A stretch of 56,186 nt of DNA from Carex sylvatica (GCA_964058845.1 CAXKVR010000446.1:1-56186); one strand, 5' to 3'; counted from the stretch's first letter, positions 46,201 through 56,186 are shown. Program-made: numbers and translations. The notes: generated by a model not told the origin, from the letters alone.

Positions 46201-49200
46201 ATGTCTCACCTGCATGGAATCTAATGAAATTGTCTGCTGTTTCTGCACCACTACCTTATCTTGATGAACTGGGGGTCCCAGCTCCCCAGTTGCAGCCTGA
46301 TCAGAAGAAACCAAATTACCTTTCTCTTGCATTGATTGGGAAATTTTCTGCAGATCATTGGACACAACTTGTGCTGGTACAACATCAATTTCATCCATGC
46401 AAGGAGAAACCAATTCATGCGTATCTGGCTCAACTGCCAATGCCCTCTTTTGTTTTTCAACTGGCAATACATGCTTGGATATGCCCTTGGTTCCCTCCTT
46501 GTGAGGAAAAACCACCTCATGCTTCTCCTGTGCCAATTTTAATTCAACTTTCTGCTGTTCAGCAGATGAAACTCTCTTCAAAGATTCCTCTGCTGTCATC
46601 TTATTTCCTCGCACTGCTTGCTCTGATATGACCTCAGCTTCATCCTTCAACAGAGAAACTGGCATGTATCCCTGCACAGGTTCAAATACACCTTTGTGTT
46701 GTTCTTCTGACTCCATTGTCTCATGCATTGAGGGACCAATCTCAAAGTCCTCACATGAAGAGGCTGAAACATGCCTCTCCTGCACATGCGCTGGTGCATG
46801 CATCTCATCTGACAGTACTCTGACCTGAGGGATAGCCATTTCTTTGTGCGGATAGACTAAGGCAGAGTTCTCCTGAATGGAATTCAATGCAGTGCTCTCA
46901 TCCCACTGTACTTTATCAGAAGCAATGCCTACTTTAGTTTGGGGAGACAATGATTCAGTCTTCTCGAGCACTAATGTCGATATGTTGGTCTGACCAAGAT
47001 GTACTTCATGAAGAGATAGTGAAGAGTGCTTATCCAGCAGTGATTCTGCCGCAACTTTCTCCCAGTGAATGGACACAACTTCATTTCTAAAATCCAACTT
47101 GTGCTCCTGCACATGTCCCAGAACACTACTCTTATCCAAATGAACTCTCTCATGAGGAACAACCGGTTCACTTTTCAGAGAGACAGGCCCATACTTCTCT
47201 TGGACATATCCTGATGTATTGCTATAATCCAACTCATCTCCCTCCTTAGGAAAGGCTACGTTTCTGAGAGGAGAGAGTGGGCCACGTTTATCTTGCAGAA
47301 ATCCTGATGCACCCTTCTCTTCCAACTCCACATTCTCACAGGCATGCTGAGGGTGCAAGCCACATTTCTCCGGCATGGATGACAATGTACTAGTCTCCTC
47401 CACTTCTACCCTCCTGTTAGTACTCGGAGGTAGCGAGTTGTGTTTCTCCAGCATAGGTTTCATTGCACTAGCCTCCTCCAACTGCAGTCTCTCATGTTGA
47501 CCAATCAACTCTCTTTGTGGGGAGCGCGATTGGCGTCTCTCCAGCATAGAATTCGTTGAATCTATTTTTCTGAGGATATGTTGTGCTGCACCATGATGGT
47601 CCAACCAATCGATGTCATTGAAAAACTCTTGAACCTTCGCAAACGCCTCCATGGGGAGACCTTCCTTCTCTACCAATGATGATGCCTCTGTGGTAATTAC
47701 ATTACTTGTAGTGTCCATTTCTGAGAAGAGCACCTGAAGTTGCATGAGGTAAAAGATAAGTATCGGTTAGAGTCAAGCAATAATTTAAGAGAAGAAAGAG
47801 ACTGCATTTAATTTGTGAGGAGAGAAGGATTGAGTGAAACAACTGAACCAAAAGTTTTTCAGACCTAGTCTAGGTATTGAACTACTAATCAAGACAAAGC
47901 ACCTAGTATTCCACACTATATGAGCATCTCAAAGCACACTCAGGGTGTATTTGGATGGGTGAGTAATAACTAACCCAGGTTAGCAAGCTATTTTCAATCT
48001 TGTTCCGCATTCGGATGGGTGAGAAGCTGTTCGGAATAGCCACTAACCGCATTGTTCCACTATTCCAACCAAAGGTTAGGTGCTTGACTATTTTGAACAG
48101 CTGGATTAGCTCACTAACTCACTAATCATACTTTTCTCAAACATACCGTAAGACTACTAAATTGCTCTTTATATTATACGAAGTTTGTCTTCATAGGGTG
48201 GAAAGCGTGATATGTTTCAAAAGACACGTGTTGTGAGGTAAGTACCAGCAGGAAAGAAGAAGTTAACACTATAAATTTGAGATTTCTCCATTGGGCAATA
48301 AATGAATGTATGCATACGAGCCAAGTATTGAACACAGAGAAAAGGAGGGAGATTCACCTCAGCTCTAAAACCTTTGGGGAACTGCTCTTTGGCATCCCAA
48401 AGGATATCTATATCATCACGATTCAGCATCAAGATATTAGACCGAATAAAGGCTGTGTTGAACATGACACGGAACATCATCTCCTCACGTACCAGGTCTC
48501 CATCCAGGTTTATGCACTCCAGCACAACATCACCTTGGATGTGGCAGCCTATGTCTATCTTAACCAACTCACAATCTAGCTGAAAGGTGAAATTGTTCAA
48601 GTAAAATATTAGTGTCTTTACAAGTGAGGATATTCATTCTTTGTTACCAGAATAAATTTAATTTGCTTATTTTGCTTTTTAGTTTGCTAGAAATATTTTA
48701 GTTAACCACGAAAAAGTCATGATGAATGAAAAAAAAGGCTTACTTGTTTGTAAAGTCGAACCAACTTGCTTCTCTTTGGGGTAGAAACGAGAAGTTTTGG
48801 GTTACGATCTGAATCAGGTAAAGGGTCCTGCCCATAAATCCGAAAAACAGGCCGACACCCACCCTCTCTGTTAAAACTTGGAATATCCCTCAATATAACA
48901 CAGTCTAAAGTAAGTGCCCTGTCAAGCGGGGGCCACTCAGATCCCACATTTCTCCTAGAAATATAGTGCAAGTACCTCAGCTGACTGGGCAATGGATTCA
49001 GTGGACATATCAGCTGCAACAGTTCTTGTGGAGCCTGCTTATAAATCATGTCAAGTGTCTTCAGCTCAGCCCCGTATTGTTTTCGGTAAACCAGGAGCGC
49101 GGCCAGCATAAATGCCAGCACAGGCCATCCACCCCTTTCACAGTGCATTAATACAATATTTTGTTGGCCTAAAGAAAGCCAGCTCTCACCGGAGCGTAGA

Positions 49201-50371
49201 AAATGGTGCACCATTTCTATGGAGAGCAAGGGACATCCCTCGTACTGCCTCGGGTAGTCCATTACAGTCATGTCATATTCTGACAGTACAGCTGCAATCT
49301 GACTTAGGGATTCACCCTCGCAAAAATTGAAGACCATGAAGGAGGCATCGGGGAAGTGGTCCTTCAGCTGGTGCACAATGGCCCCCATGTAGGTTCTGTA
49401 TTTCTCATCTTCAAATACATCAGTGGTGAAGCAGCAGTCAAATACTAAAAAGGAAAAACAATCATCAGAAAAATTTAAGTCCATTGGTGGGTGTAGGTCA
49501 GAGCTAGCATTGATCAAAATAAACTAAAATTAAAAAAAAAAAAAAAAAAAATCCCAGCATCTTTGCATGGCAGCTGTATACCTAATAATTGAATGAGCTG
49601 AAAATTAGTTTTAATATGTTTCAAATAAAAAAATAGATATGGAATCTGTCAATGGCAGAATCTACTATTGTATTTATAAAGAAAACAAAACGGAGAGATA
49701 GTTTTTTTTTTGAGGGTAAGGTGGCAACTTGCCATCTTACATTTTGATTGATAGAAAATTATTTACAAGTGCCCAACAGGCATAGTTGGATAACTAATAT
49801 TTACACTAATTATACCGCTCATTCTATTCTTTAATGCCTTAAAAATAACTATCTCTCAACAGTTCCTAATCCACTGTTGCATGTCCGTCATCACCTCATT
49901 AGTAAGCATTAGGGCCGTCTTTACTTTGTCATTGAAGATCCTATTGTTCCTTTCTCTCCAAATGGACCATAAGCCTGCCGCCCAAGCAATCTCCCACAAA
50001 CGGAGAGATAGTTGAGGCCAAGTCAACTCTACAATCTGTACTATACCACTATCGCTCTTTCTAGAGCTCACATTCATCTAGAGTGATACTGTGCTTTACT
50101 TACAACATTTCAGTCAACAGAAAAGAATAGTAGAAGAAGTATAGGGTCCTGCTATACCTGTAACTAGCTTTGTAACGATCCTGAAATTTTCCTTTCAATA
50201 AGCCCAGTTCATACATTAAGAGCTAAATATGCCAAAATAATGAGCTGAACTTCGAGTACAAAAAAGAGAGGGAAAAAAAAAACATATTACAAACGCACCG
50301 TAAACCCTTTCGGAGATCTCTAACAGCCCGTCGGGAGGTTTCCGATAAAAGAACTTGCGAAATAAAGCCAT
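40243..50371 (-). CDS. Class II formin (PTEN-like, C2-like, linker, FH1, FH2), seventeen exons
   Basis: Exons: 50371-50299, 49444-48744, 48579-48358, 47733-44810, 43854-43725, 43585-43514, 43417-43319, 43144-43103, 43002-42922, 42749-42699, 42613-42532, 42362-42268, 42179-42108, 41455-41339, 41016-40948, 40845-40779, 40430-40243. Every junction keeps phase and the total is 1694 codons plus TAA. Start MALFRKFFYRKPPDGLLEIS and VFDCCFTTDVFED are the PTEN-like domain (about residues 1-190), with HCERGGWP at 125-132; a C2-like part follows to about 330. Residues about 340-1020 are a polar linker of degenerate repeats, 1024-1267 a proline-rich FH1, and about 1280-1650 FH2 (LKPLHWVKV, IDMAELECLFS, FTPSKEEIELL, LGNALNQGTARG). 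The family nucleates and elongates actin and, in some members, binds microtubules; the PTEN-like part is known from rice FH5 to bind phosphoinositides. Closest by length and layout to FH20/FH5-type proteins. HCxxGxxR is not met: an Arg follows Cys directly but the final Arg is replaced, so no phosphatase activity is expected. Confidence 0.93.
44930..45660 (-). other. FH1 proline-rich segment with GGT-type codon repeats
   Basis: Within exon 4, blocks of 5 to 16 consecutive prolines alternate with Ser/Ala/Thr-rich spacers, and some repeat as SVAPP or PSISTPPQLP units. FH1 segments bind profilin-actin and deliver it to FH2. The coding DNA is a run of GGN repeats on the plus strand, so length change by slippage is likely. 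The plus-strand glycine-rich open frame here is only its shadow. Confidence 0.85.
45740..47680 (-). repeat. Degenerate repeats of about 30-40 residues in the formin linker
   Basis: The linker repeats a loose unit with a V-x-L-D/E-E-S/T core, then L-x-x-x-Q/L-E-K and x-L-S-P/L-x. Examples are VEVEETSTLSSMPEK, VELEEKGASGFLQDK, VHLDKSSVLGHVQEH, VHLGQTNISTLVLEK and VQWDESTALNSIQE. About ten units can be followed between 47.6 and 46.8 kb, with weaker ones after that. No domain is recognised; the sequence is acidic and probably disordered. Confidence 0.6.
47938..48148. mobile_element. Possible MITE in formin intron 3
   Basis: Ends GGTGTATTTGG (left) and CAAACATACC (right) are inverted for about 10 bp, with GGATGGGTGAG repeated inside at about 47954 and 48014. 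No clear target duplication. Tentative. Confidence 0.3.
49704..49997 (-). mobile_element. 5'-truncated LINE insertion in formin intron 1
   Basis: Flanked by the identical 16-mer AAACGGAGAGATAGTT (49688-49703 and 49998-50013). On the reverse strand the piece starts in the L1 tail domain (LWEIAWAAGLWSIWRERNNR, IFNDKVK, QQWIRNC and a stop), continues through a short 3' untranslated part and ends in a poly(A) next to the left duplication. This is a classic short LINE insertion. It sits well inside intron 1 (50298-49445), on the same strand as the formin gene. Confidence 0.92.
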
Positions 50372-50947
50372 TTTTCAGATCTGTGCAAACAGAACCCCGC
50401 AAACTTACAATGCGGCAGCTCCAATGAGTTCTTTCTTCCTCGGTTTTCAACTTTAATGCCGTGTATTGAAGAAATTAGGCAAGCTACGGGGGGGCAAAAG
50501 GGGAAAGGGGTACAATTTTTTCAGAAGCGAGTGTGAGAACAGGAAGCGTTATAGATTTTGCCTCCGCTTGAAGGAATCGCAAAGCCTGCTGCTGTTCCCT
50601 CTTTGCTTTTGGGGATTTAGTAGCTGCATATGAAATTTTAAAAATGGGGCATTTCGAAGATTTTCTTTTCAGCCTTGTTTTGGTGGGGTTTTCGTTCCGG
50701 TTTGTTTCGTTTTCTGTTGTTAAAAGGTAAGAAAGTGACGATCATCTCTGCAATCCGAATCCAGTCATCGATTATTTTGAGATGCGTGCACAGAAAATCA
50801 GTTATTTCAAGATGCGTTTTCAAAAATAATTAGACGGCTGGATTTGAATTTGAGATTGGATCCCTAGGATGTTCACTGGATTGGGGATTGCCGATTGCAG
50901 CAGATTTATGTTCGACGGGGGAGGAGCTGAGATTTGGGAATCGGACC
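50372..50947. promoter_or_regulatory. 5' flank of the formin gene
   Basis: About 575 bp between the ATG and the hAT MITE. It is less AT-rich than the intergenic DNA and probably holds the 5' untranslated region and core promoter of the minus-strand gene. No clear TATA box was located. If there is a 5' untranslated intron it cannot be seen. Confidence 0.4.
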
Positions 50948-51384
50948 TAGGGGTGTAAACAGTCCGATATGGATATCGTATCCGTATTCATTATATTTTT
51001 TTGAATACAGATTGAATATTAAATGTTACGGATATGAATTGAATATTGGACGGATACGATATTTTTGATAATTAGCTTATTAGTTATAAAATATATATTA
51101 TATTATTAAAAAATTAGTCACTAATTATATCATAATATTATATTGTTTATCAAAATATATATGTACATGAAATTTAATAAATTATTCGTACAATATGCAA
51201 TTTAATAAATTAATTTAAAAACATATATCACATTTGTTGTGGTTTAAAATGTAAACAGTCGGATACTGATAGTTCTATACCTGTATCCGTTATAATTTTT
51301 CAGATACAAATCGAATAATTTAAGTACTTTTTCATATTCGGTTTCGGACGAAATCGGATATTATCCGATCAGTTTACACCCCTA
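50948..51384. mobile_element. hAT MITE, 437 bp, upstream of the formin gene
   Basis: Perfect 8-bp duplication ATCGGACC (50940-50947 and 51385-51392) and inverted ends TAGGGGTGTAAAC. Near both ends are repeated CGGATA/TATCCG motifs in both orientations, likely subterminal binding sites. No transposase. TAGGGGTGTAAAC-type ends are, to my knowledge, common among plant hAT MITEs. Confidence 0.92.
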
Positions 51385-51524
51385 ATCGGACCCGACCTGA
51401 CCTGTATCTGAAGTGAGCAATCTCTCCATTTTAACACAAAGGGAGGCCTCAAATCCTTGTTAGCGAAATTTATTGTGACTTGTGAAATAAATATTTTGAA
51501 CATTCATAACTTTTATACATAAGT

Positions 51525-51912
51525 ATTCAATTATATTATTTTATGGTAACTTATTTTAATATTATATACTTATAAGTTATTTTTATGATTTTAAAATTTA
51601 AATAGTCGATATGAACAGTTTAACATGAGCTTCATATTAAAATATGGTTGGAGATCAAATTTTACATATTTTAAAATTATTTACTATATTTAAAAAAAAA
51701 TCGGTGTTTTTCGATAGTCTAAAATTGTCTAAAAACAACAATTTTGTATACATCTTAATAAATACTAAAAAAAAAAAACTTTGGTCTCCAAGTACATTTT
51801 AATATGGAGATCATGTTGAATAGTTCGGATCGACTATATGAACTTTAAAATCACAAAAATGACATATAAATATAGTGTTAAGATGTGTCACCATAAAATA
51901 GTGTAATTGAAT
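51525..51912. mobile_element. Foldback element, shared-core family, with ATTCAATTA-type ends
   Basis: Ends ATTCAATTATATTATTTTAT and (reversed) ATTCAATTACACTATTTTAT are inverted. The inner right arm keeps TTTGGTCTCCAAGTACATTT and TAGTTCGGATCGACTA; the left arm is weaker (GGAGATCAAATTTTACA). Fairly diverged; no clean target duplication. Confidence 0.6.
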
Positions 51913-52389
51913 CCCTCCTCAATTTTTATATTAGTTTTACCGAAATTACATGTAGGCATTTAATTAAATATCTAACTCCATTTACTTAAACAACAACAAA
52001 ATTCAAACGTAATTTGAATTTGCATATTTGGGTTCCGAAGATAATATATATTCCATAAAAGTGGTCGAGTTAAACATTCTTAATAGTCGTCTTCCGTAAA
52101 TATTCTATCATTTAATTTATGATTTGTATCTAATATATGCATTGTATTAGTTGAATGTCTAAAATTTATTTTTCTTTTTAGTGGCAAAAACTATATAATG
52201 TATCATGCAATAGATGATATTAAAATGGTAAATAATAAAAAGAAACAAATTTAAATTACCATAGAAAATTTGACTTACTGTTACTTTCATCTGCATAGTA
52301 GAATTCATATACTAACACCTACCGAGTTTGGATTCTCTTTCATTTTTCAAGTTTTACCATAATTTTTTAACAATCAAAATCATCCATTT
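51913..52389. other. Intergenic DNA, no gene seen
   Basis: AT-rich filler between the foldback element and the tandem duplication. No exon, RNA gene or element end recognised. Confidence 0.5.
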
Positions 52390-52879
52390 ACGTGTAAAAG
52401 ATGCATGAGTGGTGTGTCCAGTTTTTATATTTGCACTTGCGCGACGATGATGAATATTTTCTCGATAAGAGATGAATACTTGTGCAACGGATAACTCGAA
52501 AGTATATCATCATCGATCTTATTTGAAAGATAAAATTGTGTAGAAAACATTTGTGATTTTAGATTTGCAAAATTTCTCACAGATCGTCATAAATATTGGT
52601 TAGATTGAACGGAGAAAAAAATCACCTCTAAAAACATGTAAAAGATGGATGGGTGATGTGTCCAGTTTTTATTTTTGCACTTGCACGACAAGGATGAATA
52701 CTTTCTCGATAAGGATAAATACTTGTGCAACGGACAACTCGAAAGTATGTCATTATGGATCTCATTTGAAAAGTAAAATTATGTAGAAAATATTCGTGAT
52801 TTTAGATTTGCAAAATTCATCACTGATCGTCAGAAATATTAATTAGATTGAACAGAGAAAAAAAAATTCACCTCTAAAA
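52390..52879 (+). repeat. Tandem duplication of about 245 bp
   Basis: Copy 1 is 52390-52633 and copy 2 is 52634-52879; both run from AC(G/A)TGTAAAAGATG to TCACCTCTAAAA. A third start, ACGTGTCCAATTTTT, appears at 52880 and then breaks off. The copies are well under 100% identical, so the duplication is not recent. No open frame is conserved between them. Confidence 0.85.
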
Positions 52880-52900
52880 ACGTGTCCAATTTTTTTTTTA

Positions 52901-53000
52901 AATACTTGATATATTAGGTATGAATACTTGATGTATTATAGATGAATATTTGATGGTTATATATAAATACTTGATGCATTATATATGAATACTTGTGCGC
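52901..53000 (+). repeat. 22-bp minisatellite, about four copies
   Basis: The unit AATACTTGATGTATTATAGA plus two bases repeats at 52901, 52923, 52945 and about 52967, with a broken fifth start near 52988. It follows directly on the 245-bp duplication, whose copies also contain GAATACTT and AAATACTTGTGCAACGG, so the minisatellite may have grown from it. Confidence 0.75.
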
Positions 53001-54175
53001 GCCTGGTGTAAAATCTTTTAAATATTAGTTGGTTCTCAAATAATAAGTAGTCCTTTTAGGTAGTTAATAGTTATTGAAGTAGTTAATGACTGAGAGATGA
53101 AATGAGAGATTGTTATGGAAGAATAGCTAGGTGCTCCCAAAAAAAAACTTCTGGCCAACTTTTGTGCTTTTTGCTTGTTCTTTCAAGATATAAAGCCAAA
53201 TAAACGCTGATAAAGAAAAATTAAATGTGAGAATGTATATTTTTGTTATTTTTGAAAAATGCAGTGATGATTTAGTCATTTTGTGTACAAATTAACTCTT
53301 AAGCTCGACAGTACGTATCAGCAAAGAATTAAAACTTATCAGCACTATGTTGCAACGCATCAGATTCTTCGTGTTATTTGCAAATGTGACAAGGCAATTT
53401 AATTTGCTGAAAAGAAGAAAATTGTCATATTACCCACAAGAAGTACTTGAATGAAATTAGAATTTTCTAAATTTTGGTCAAATCAAAGCATCATTTTTTC
53501 AAATTAACTGCTGCTTGTCATACCTAAAAAAACAAAAACGTAAATGAGAGGGAGGAGGGAGGGAAATGGGGTCTACAAGAATATTTTGTCAATAATATCA
53601 GAAAAGGGGTATTTTGTTTGATGATTTTTGAAAGAAGGATAATTTACATATTTTTCCGTAAATTTAATTTGTTGGATCAAAGTTATATATAAGAAGTTCC
53701 TTATTACTTGATTCTTACTCGTGGGACTAAATGAATCCGGCCAATCCTAACATTTTTTTTTTGACGTCGAATATACTATGCAAAACTCCAACAATCAATC
53801 TGTTCACGTGTATAATGTTTTTTTTTATCCTTTTCAAGATGATGTTGTTTTGTTCCAAAATGCCTACGTCATAATTATATTTTATTTTTCCGATTTAGCT
53901 AATTAATTTGTCCTTATTAATGCTGTTGAGATGTGTCAAAATATAATTATATTTTGAAATTTTGCATTGCATCAAATAAAGTAAAAATGAATTTGATTAT
54001 ATTCCCAATAAAAATGAATTTGATAATTTTGAATTTTAGCAGTTTTTTTTTAATTAATCAATAGTTTTTCAACTTTTGGCAGTCACTCTCTTATGGAGAG
54101 TAAATATACGCGCATACGACTAGAGAAGTATAATTTTCTGTATTAAAAAAAAAATTGATACTCATATTAGATAGA
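53000..54175. other. AT-rich intergenic DNA, no gene seen
   Basis: No exon, RNA gene or element end recognised. Contains several T and A runs. Confidence 0.5.
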
Positions 54176-54260
54176 CATTTAAGTATACACCTGTTTGTGT
54201 ATTACATTTAAGTATACATCTGTTTGTGTAACATTTAAGTATACACTTGTTTGTGTATTA
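54176..54260 (+). repeat. 27-29 bp tandem repeat, three copies
   Basis: The unit CATTTAAGTATACACCTGTT, continuing TGTGTATTA, occurs at 54176-54204, 54205-54231 (2 bp shorter) and 54232-54260. No coding sense; the open frames crossing it on both strands simply reflect the repeat. Confidence 0.8.
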
Positions 54261-54546
54261 CAAGCATGGAAATTAACTATTTGTCGTAAAAACTTGGACA
54301 ATTTGAAGATGAAACACGTCTTACACATGCTACGTATTTTTGTTTTAATAAATAGTGAGAATGCATTATTTTTTGTGTGAAAAATTACAGGTTCGAAATT
54401 CAAATGAAATATTTATTGTAGATATTTAAACACCAATATTTTGGTGAAGAGAAAAATATTTACTCGAGTGCTTAGCCGACTCGAGGCAATATTTTTATTA
54501 TTACAGCAAATTAATTGCATAATACAACAAGGGACACATGAGAGAG

Positions 54547-54617
54547 AGATGTATAAAATGGAATTATTGGAAGGATCTCGAGAGATGTATGATATGAAAT
54601 TGTTGGAAGGATCTCGA
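54547..54617 (+). repeat. Two-copy repeat of about 36 bp
   Basis: The pair GAGATGTATAAAATGGAATT and GAGATGTATGATATGAAATT, each followed by (A/G)TTGGAAGGATCTCGA, stands in tandem. It is in frame in a 66-codon open frame (54441-54641), which has no other sign of being a gene. Confidence 0.65.
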
Positions 54618-54641
54618 AGCGCAGATGTACATGAAGAGTAA

Positions 54642-55700
54642 AATTAATCTTTATTTTTTTCAATTTTTTATTTATATATGATTTTTATATAATTCAGAGT
54701 AAATATTATGGTATTGTAAAATTGATCTTTATTATCAGCACACAAAAATTTATAATTAATATTTTATATGTATTTGACTTTTATAGTTTGAAAGTTTGAT
54801 TCGGACTCTATAAGGATCTATAATATGTTTATAGTAAAGTTATAAGAGAGAGTGTCAAATATGGTATAATTGTGGTAAATATACTTTGATTGTTTTAGTT
54901 TCTAGTGATCTCCTCTTGTCTCTTGATCATTTTTAGTTTTGGAGAAGATTTGCCGATATTTTGATTTGGACTACCAAGTTACGTATGTAGGCCATATTGT
55001 ATGGATTGTCCATCGGATTATAAAAGTCATTTTGGACTTGAGCTATTAGCTATGTACAATTTTGTAATTTTTTTTATTTAAATAAAATTCGAGATTCGAC
55101 CCTACTTTAAAAAAAAAAGGTCTTTATTACAGATCAATTACTTTAATTGAATTTATCGAACTCTAATTATTAAATCTTAATTTTTCAGATTAAATTACTG
55201 TTTTCATTTTAAATTAAAATTACACCAATTCATGAAACAAGCACAGATCAGTGGATGATCTGTTTCGGTTTTAATATGCTTCTGCTAATGCCACGATTTT
55301 ATCCAATAAATGCTTGCCATGTCATCCCAATGTGCCATGCTTTCGTTTCCTATTCGCTTCAACACTCCAGTATGACGTGTTTCACTGTCCAGTTTTCTCC
55401 GGATAATTAGATTTCTGATTGGACCTGGAGTACTTCGTAGAGAAAGAATAGATCTCAGTCAGTGATAGGTCCACTTTGACACCTATTGACGGGTCGCTCC
55501 ATTCTGTATCTCTTACGGTTAATACCCGGTTTTAGCAACATTATAGGAAAGTGAAGAACAAATGCTACATGCTCCCGGAACACAGAAAAGGTCCATTTCA
55601 CAGTTGAAATAATTTCTCTGCATGTAGGTCCCACGATTGAACCCAGAAGACCGTTGGAAAAGTCGTCTCCATTCCAAACATAGTCAATTCTGTCCTTTTA
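54642..55700. promoter_or_regulatory. Intergenic DNA and probable promoter of the 55.8 kb gene
   Basis: AT-rich until about 55.2 kb, then more balanced. A CCAAT-type motif (TATCCAATAAATGC) is at about 55299. The stretch from about 55690 is C/T-rich and probably the 5' untranslated region. No unmistakable TATA box was seen. Confidence 0.35.
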
Positions 55701-55797
55701 GAGCTCTCTAGATTCCTCCCTTGCTGCCTCGCGTTACTCGAAGTCCGGCAATTTCAGTTGCATTGATCTCGTCTCAGATCGCAGAAGCATCACAATC

Positions 55798-56076
55798 GTG
55801 GCTTCGACACAGGGCCCTGCTCGTCGCAAGGTCTCTTCTTCTTCCTCTGGTTCGACTGAACCCGCTCAATTCCTTAAGCAATCCCTAGGTCGAGACAAGA
55901 AAGTGAGCAAATCGACTTACCCGGAACTTGGGTTACCGTTTTGGCAGAGTAACTGGTTCTTGGCTCTTCTCTTGATAATGGCCGCGGGGTTCTTTGCTCT
56001 AGCTGTTTTTCTATATCTCGGGCTCGAATTGCCCAATGGTTCGCCTTCTTCGGCCATGGCGGCGGAAGGTGTGGAG
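55798..56076 (+). CDS. First exon of an unidentified single-pass membrane protein (partial, non-ATG start)
   Basis: An open frame of 93 codons ends in a good donor (GAG|GTAAGA at 56077); later exons lie outside the window. The protein begins ASTQGPARRKVSSSSSGS, a basic, Ser-rich, probably cytosolic N-terminus. A Lys-rich part (LGRDKKVSK) follows, then one clear hydrophobic segment WFLALLLIMAAGFFALAVFL (about residues 60-79), then GLELPNG and a Ser/Ala-rich stretch. This would suit a type II membrane protein, perhaps of the Golgi or ER, but that is inference; I do not recognise the family. The natural first codon reads GTG. No ATG is in frame upstream before the TAG at 55699, and the next in-frame ATG (55978) is inside the membrane segment. 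Confidence 0.7.
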
Positions 56077-56186
56077 GTAAGATCTCGAATTCTTTCTCTT
56101 TAGTTAATTATTTTTCCTTCTTAGTAAGGTCAATTGAGCAAATTTCGGGAATTGATACTTGAAATGTTATGATCCTCTCTATTAAC

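Noticed and set aside
46077..46631. 184-codon plus-strand open frame
   Set aside because: Antisense shadow of the formin linker exon, which is in frame and fits the gene model.
48973..49517. Active PTEN-type phosphatase reading of the formin N-terminus
   Set aside because: The signature loop HCERGGWP lacks the needed final Arg, so only the fold is supported, not the activity.
1..56186. CRISPR arrays, operons or bacterial-type systems
   Set aside because: The short repeats seen do not have regular unique spacers, and all recognised genes are intron-containing plant genes.

Overview
The window is nuclear DNA of a flowering plant. It is AT-rich, its genes are split by GT-AG introns, and the recognisable proteins are plant families: a class II formin, an RTNLB-type reticulon and a RID3-like WD40 protein. 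It also holds plant L1-type LINE remnants, hAT- and Mutator-type MITEs with visible target-site duplications, and a decayed piece of the plastid rRNA operon. I could not place it to family or genus.

Layout. 1-15.5 kb has no credible gene and is mostly transposon-derived: a 1.4 kb palindromic element (1370-2764), a hAT-like element with GC-rich ends (3528-4546), an LTR-like retroelement remnant (about 5609-7310), a foldback MITE (9384-9572) beside a nuclear plastid insertion with trnA-UGC/trnI-GAU remnants (about 9598-9893), and a cluster of related foldback elements (13.17-15.28 kb). At 15516-18946 (+) is a nine-exon RID3/IPI3-like WD40 gene. Two hAT MITEs follow (20824-21201, 21454-21925). 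At 27833-22324 (-) is a fifteen-exon RTNLB21-like reticulon. Two MITEs lie at 28213-28401 and 28639-29044, then a deleted, frameshifted LINE (29.54-31.81 kb) and two related inverted-repeat elements (31.82-32.59 kb). 33.5-40.2 kb looks empty of genes. At 50371-40243 (-) is a seventeen-exon class II formin (PTEN-like, C2-like, long linker, FH1, FH2), reconstructed without any break as 1694 codons. A LINE tail sits in its intron 1 and a hAT MITE about 0.58 kb upstream of its ATG. 51.5-55.7 kb holds a foldback copy and several tandem repeats. At 55798 (+) the first exon of an unidentified single-pass membrane protein begins and runs off the window.

The genes do not form a pathway. They are an ordinary plant gene neighbourhood: ribosome biogenesis (RID3-like), ER shaping (reticulon) and actin/microtubule organisation (formin), separated by transposon-rich DNA. 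The points most worth checking are a foldback family with one conserved core but different termini, single-base homopolymer-type breaks in two otherwise well-preserved genes, a GC-AG first intron in the WD40 gene, a GTG where the last gene should have its ATG, a run of in-phase mini-exons in the reticulon, and a degenerate repeat array in the formin linker. I saw no CRISPR array and no operon-like or defence system. All coordinates come from reading by eye; splice sites were checked for phase by hand, and no database search was made.
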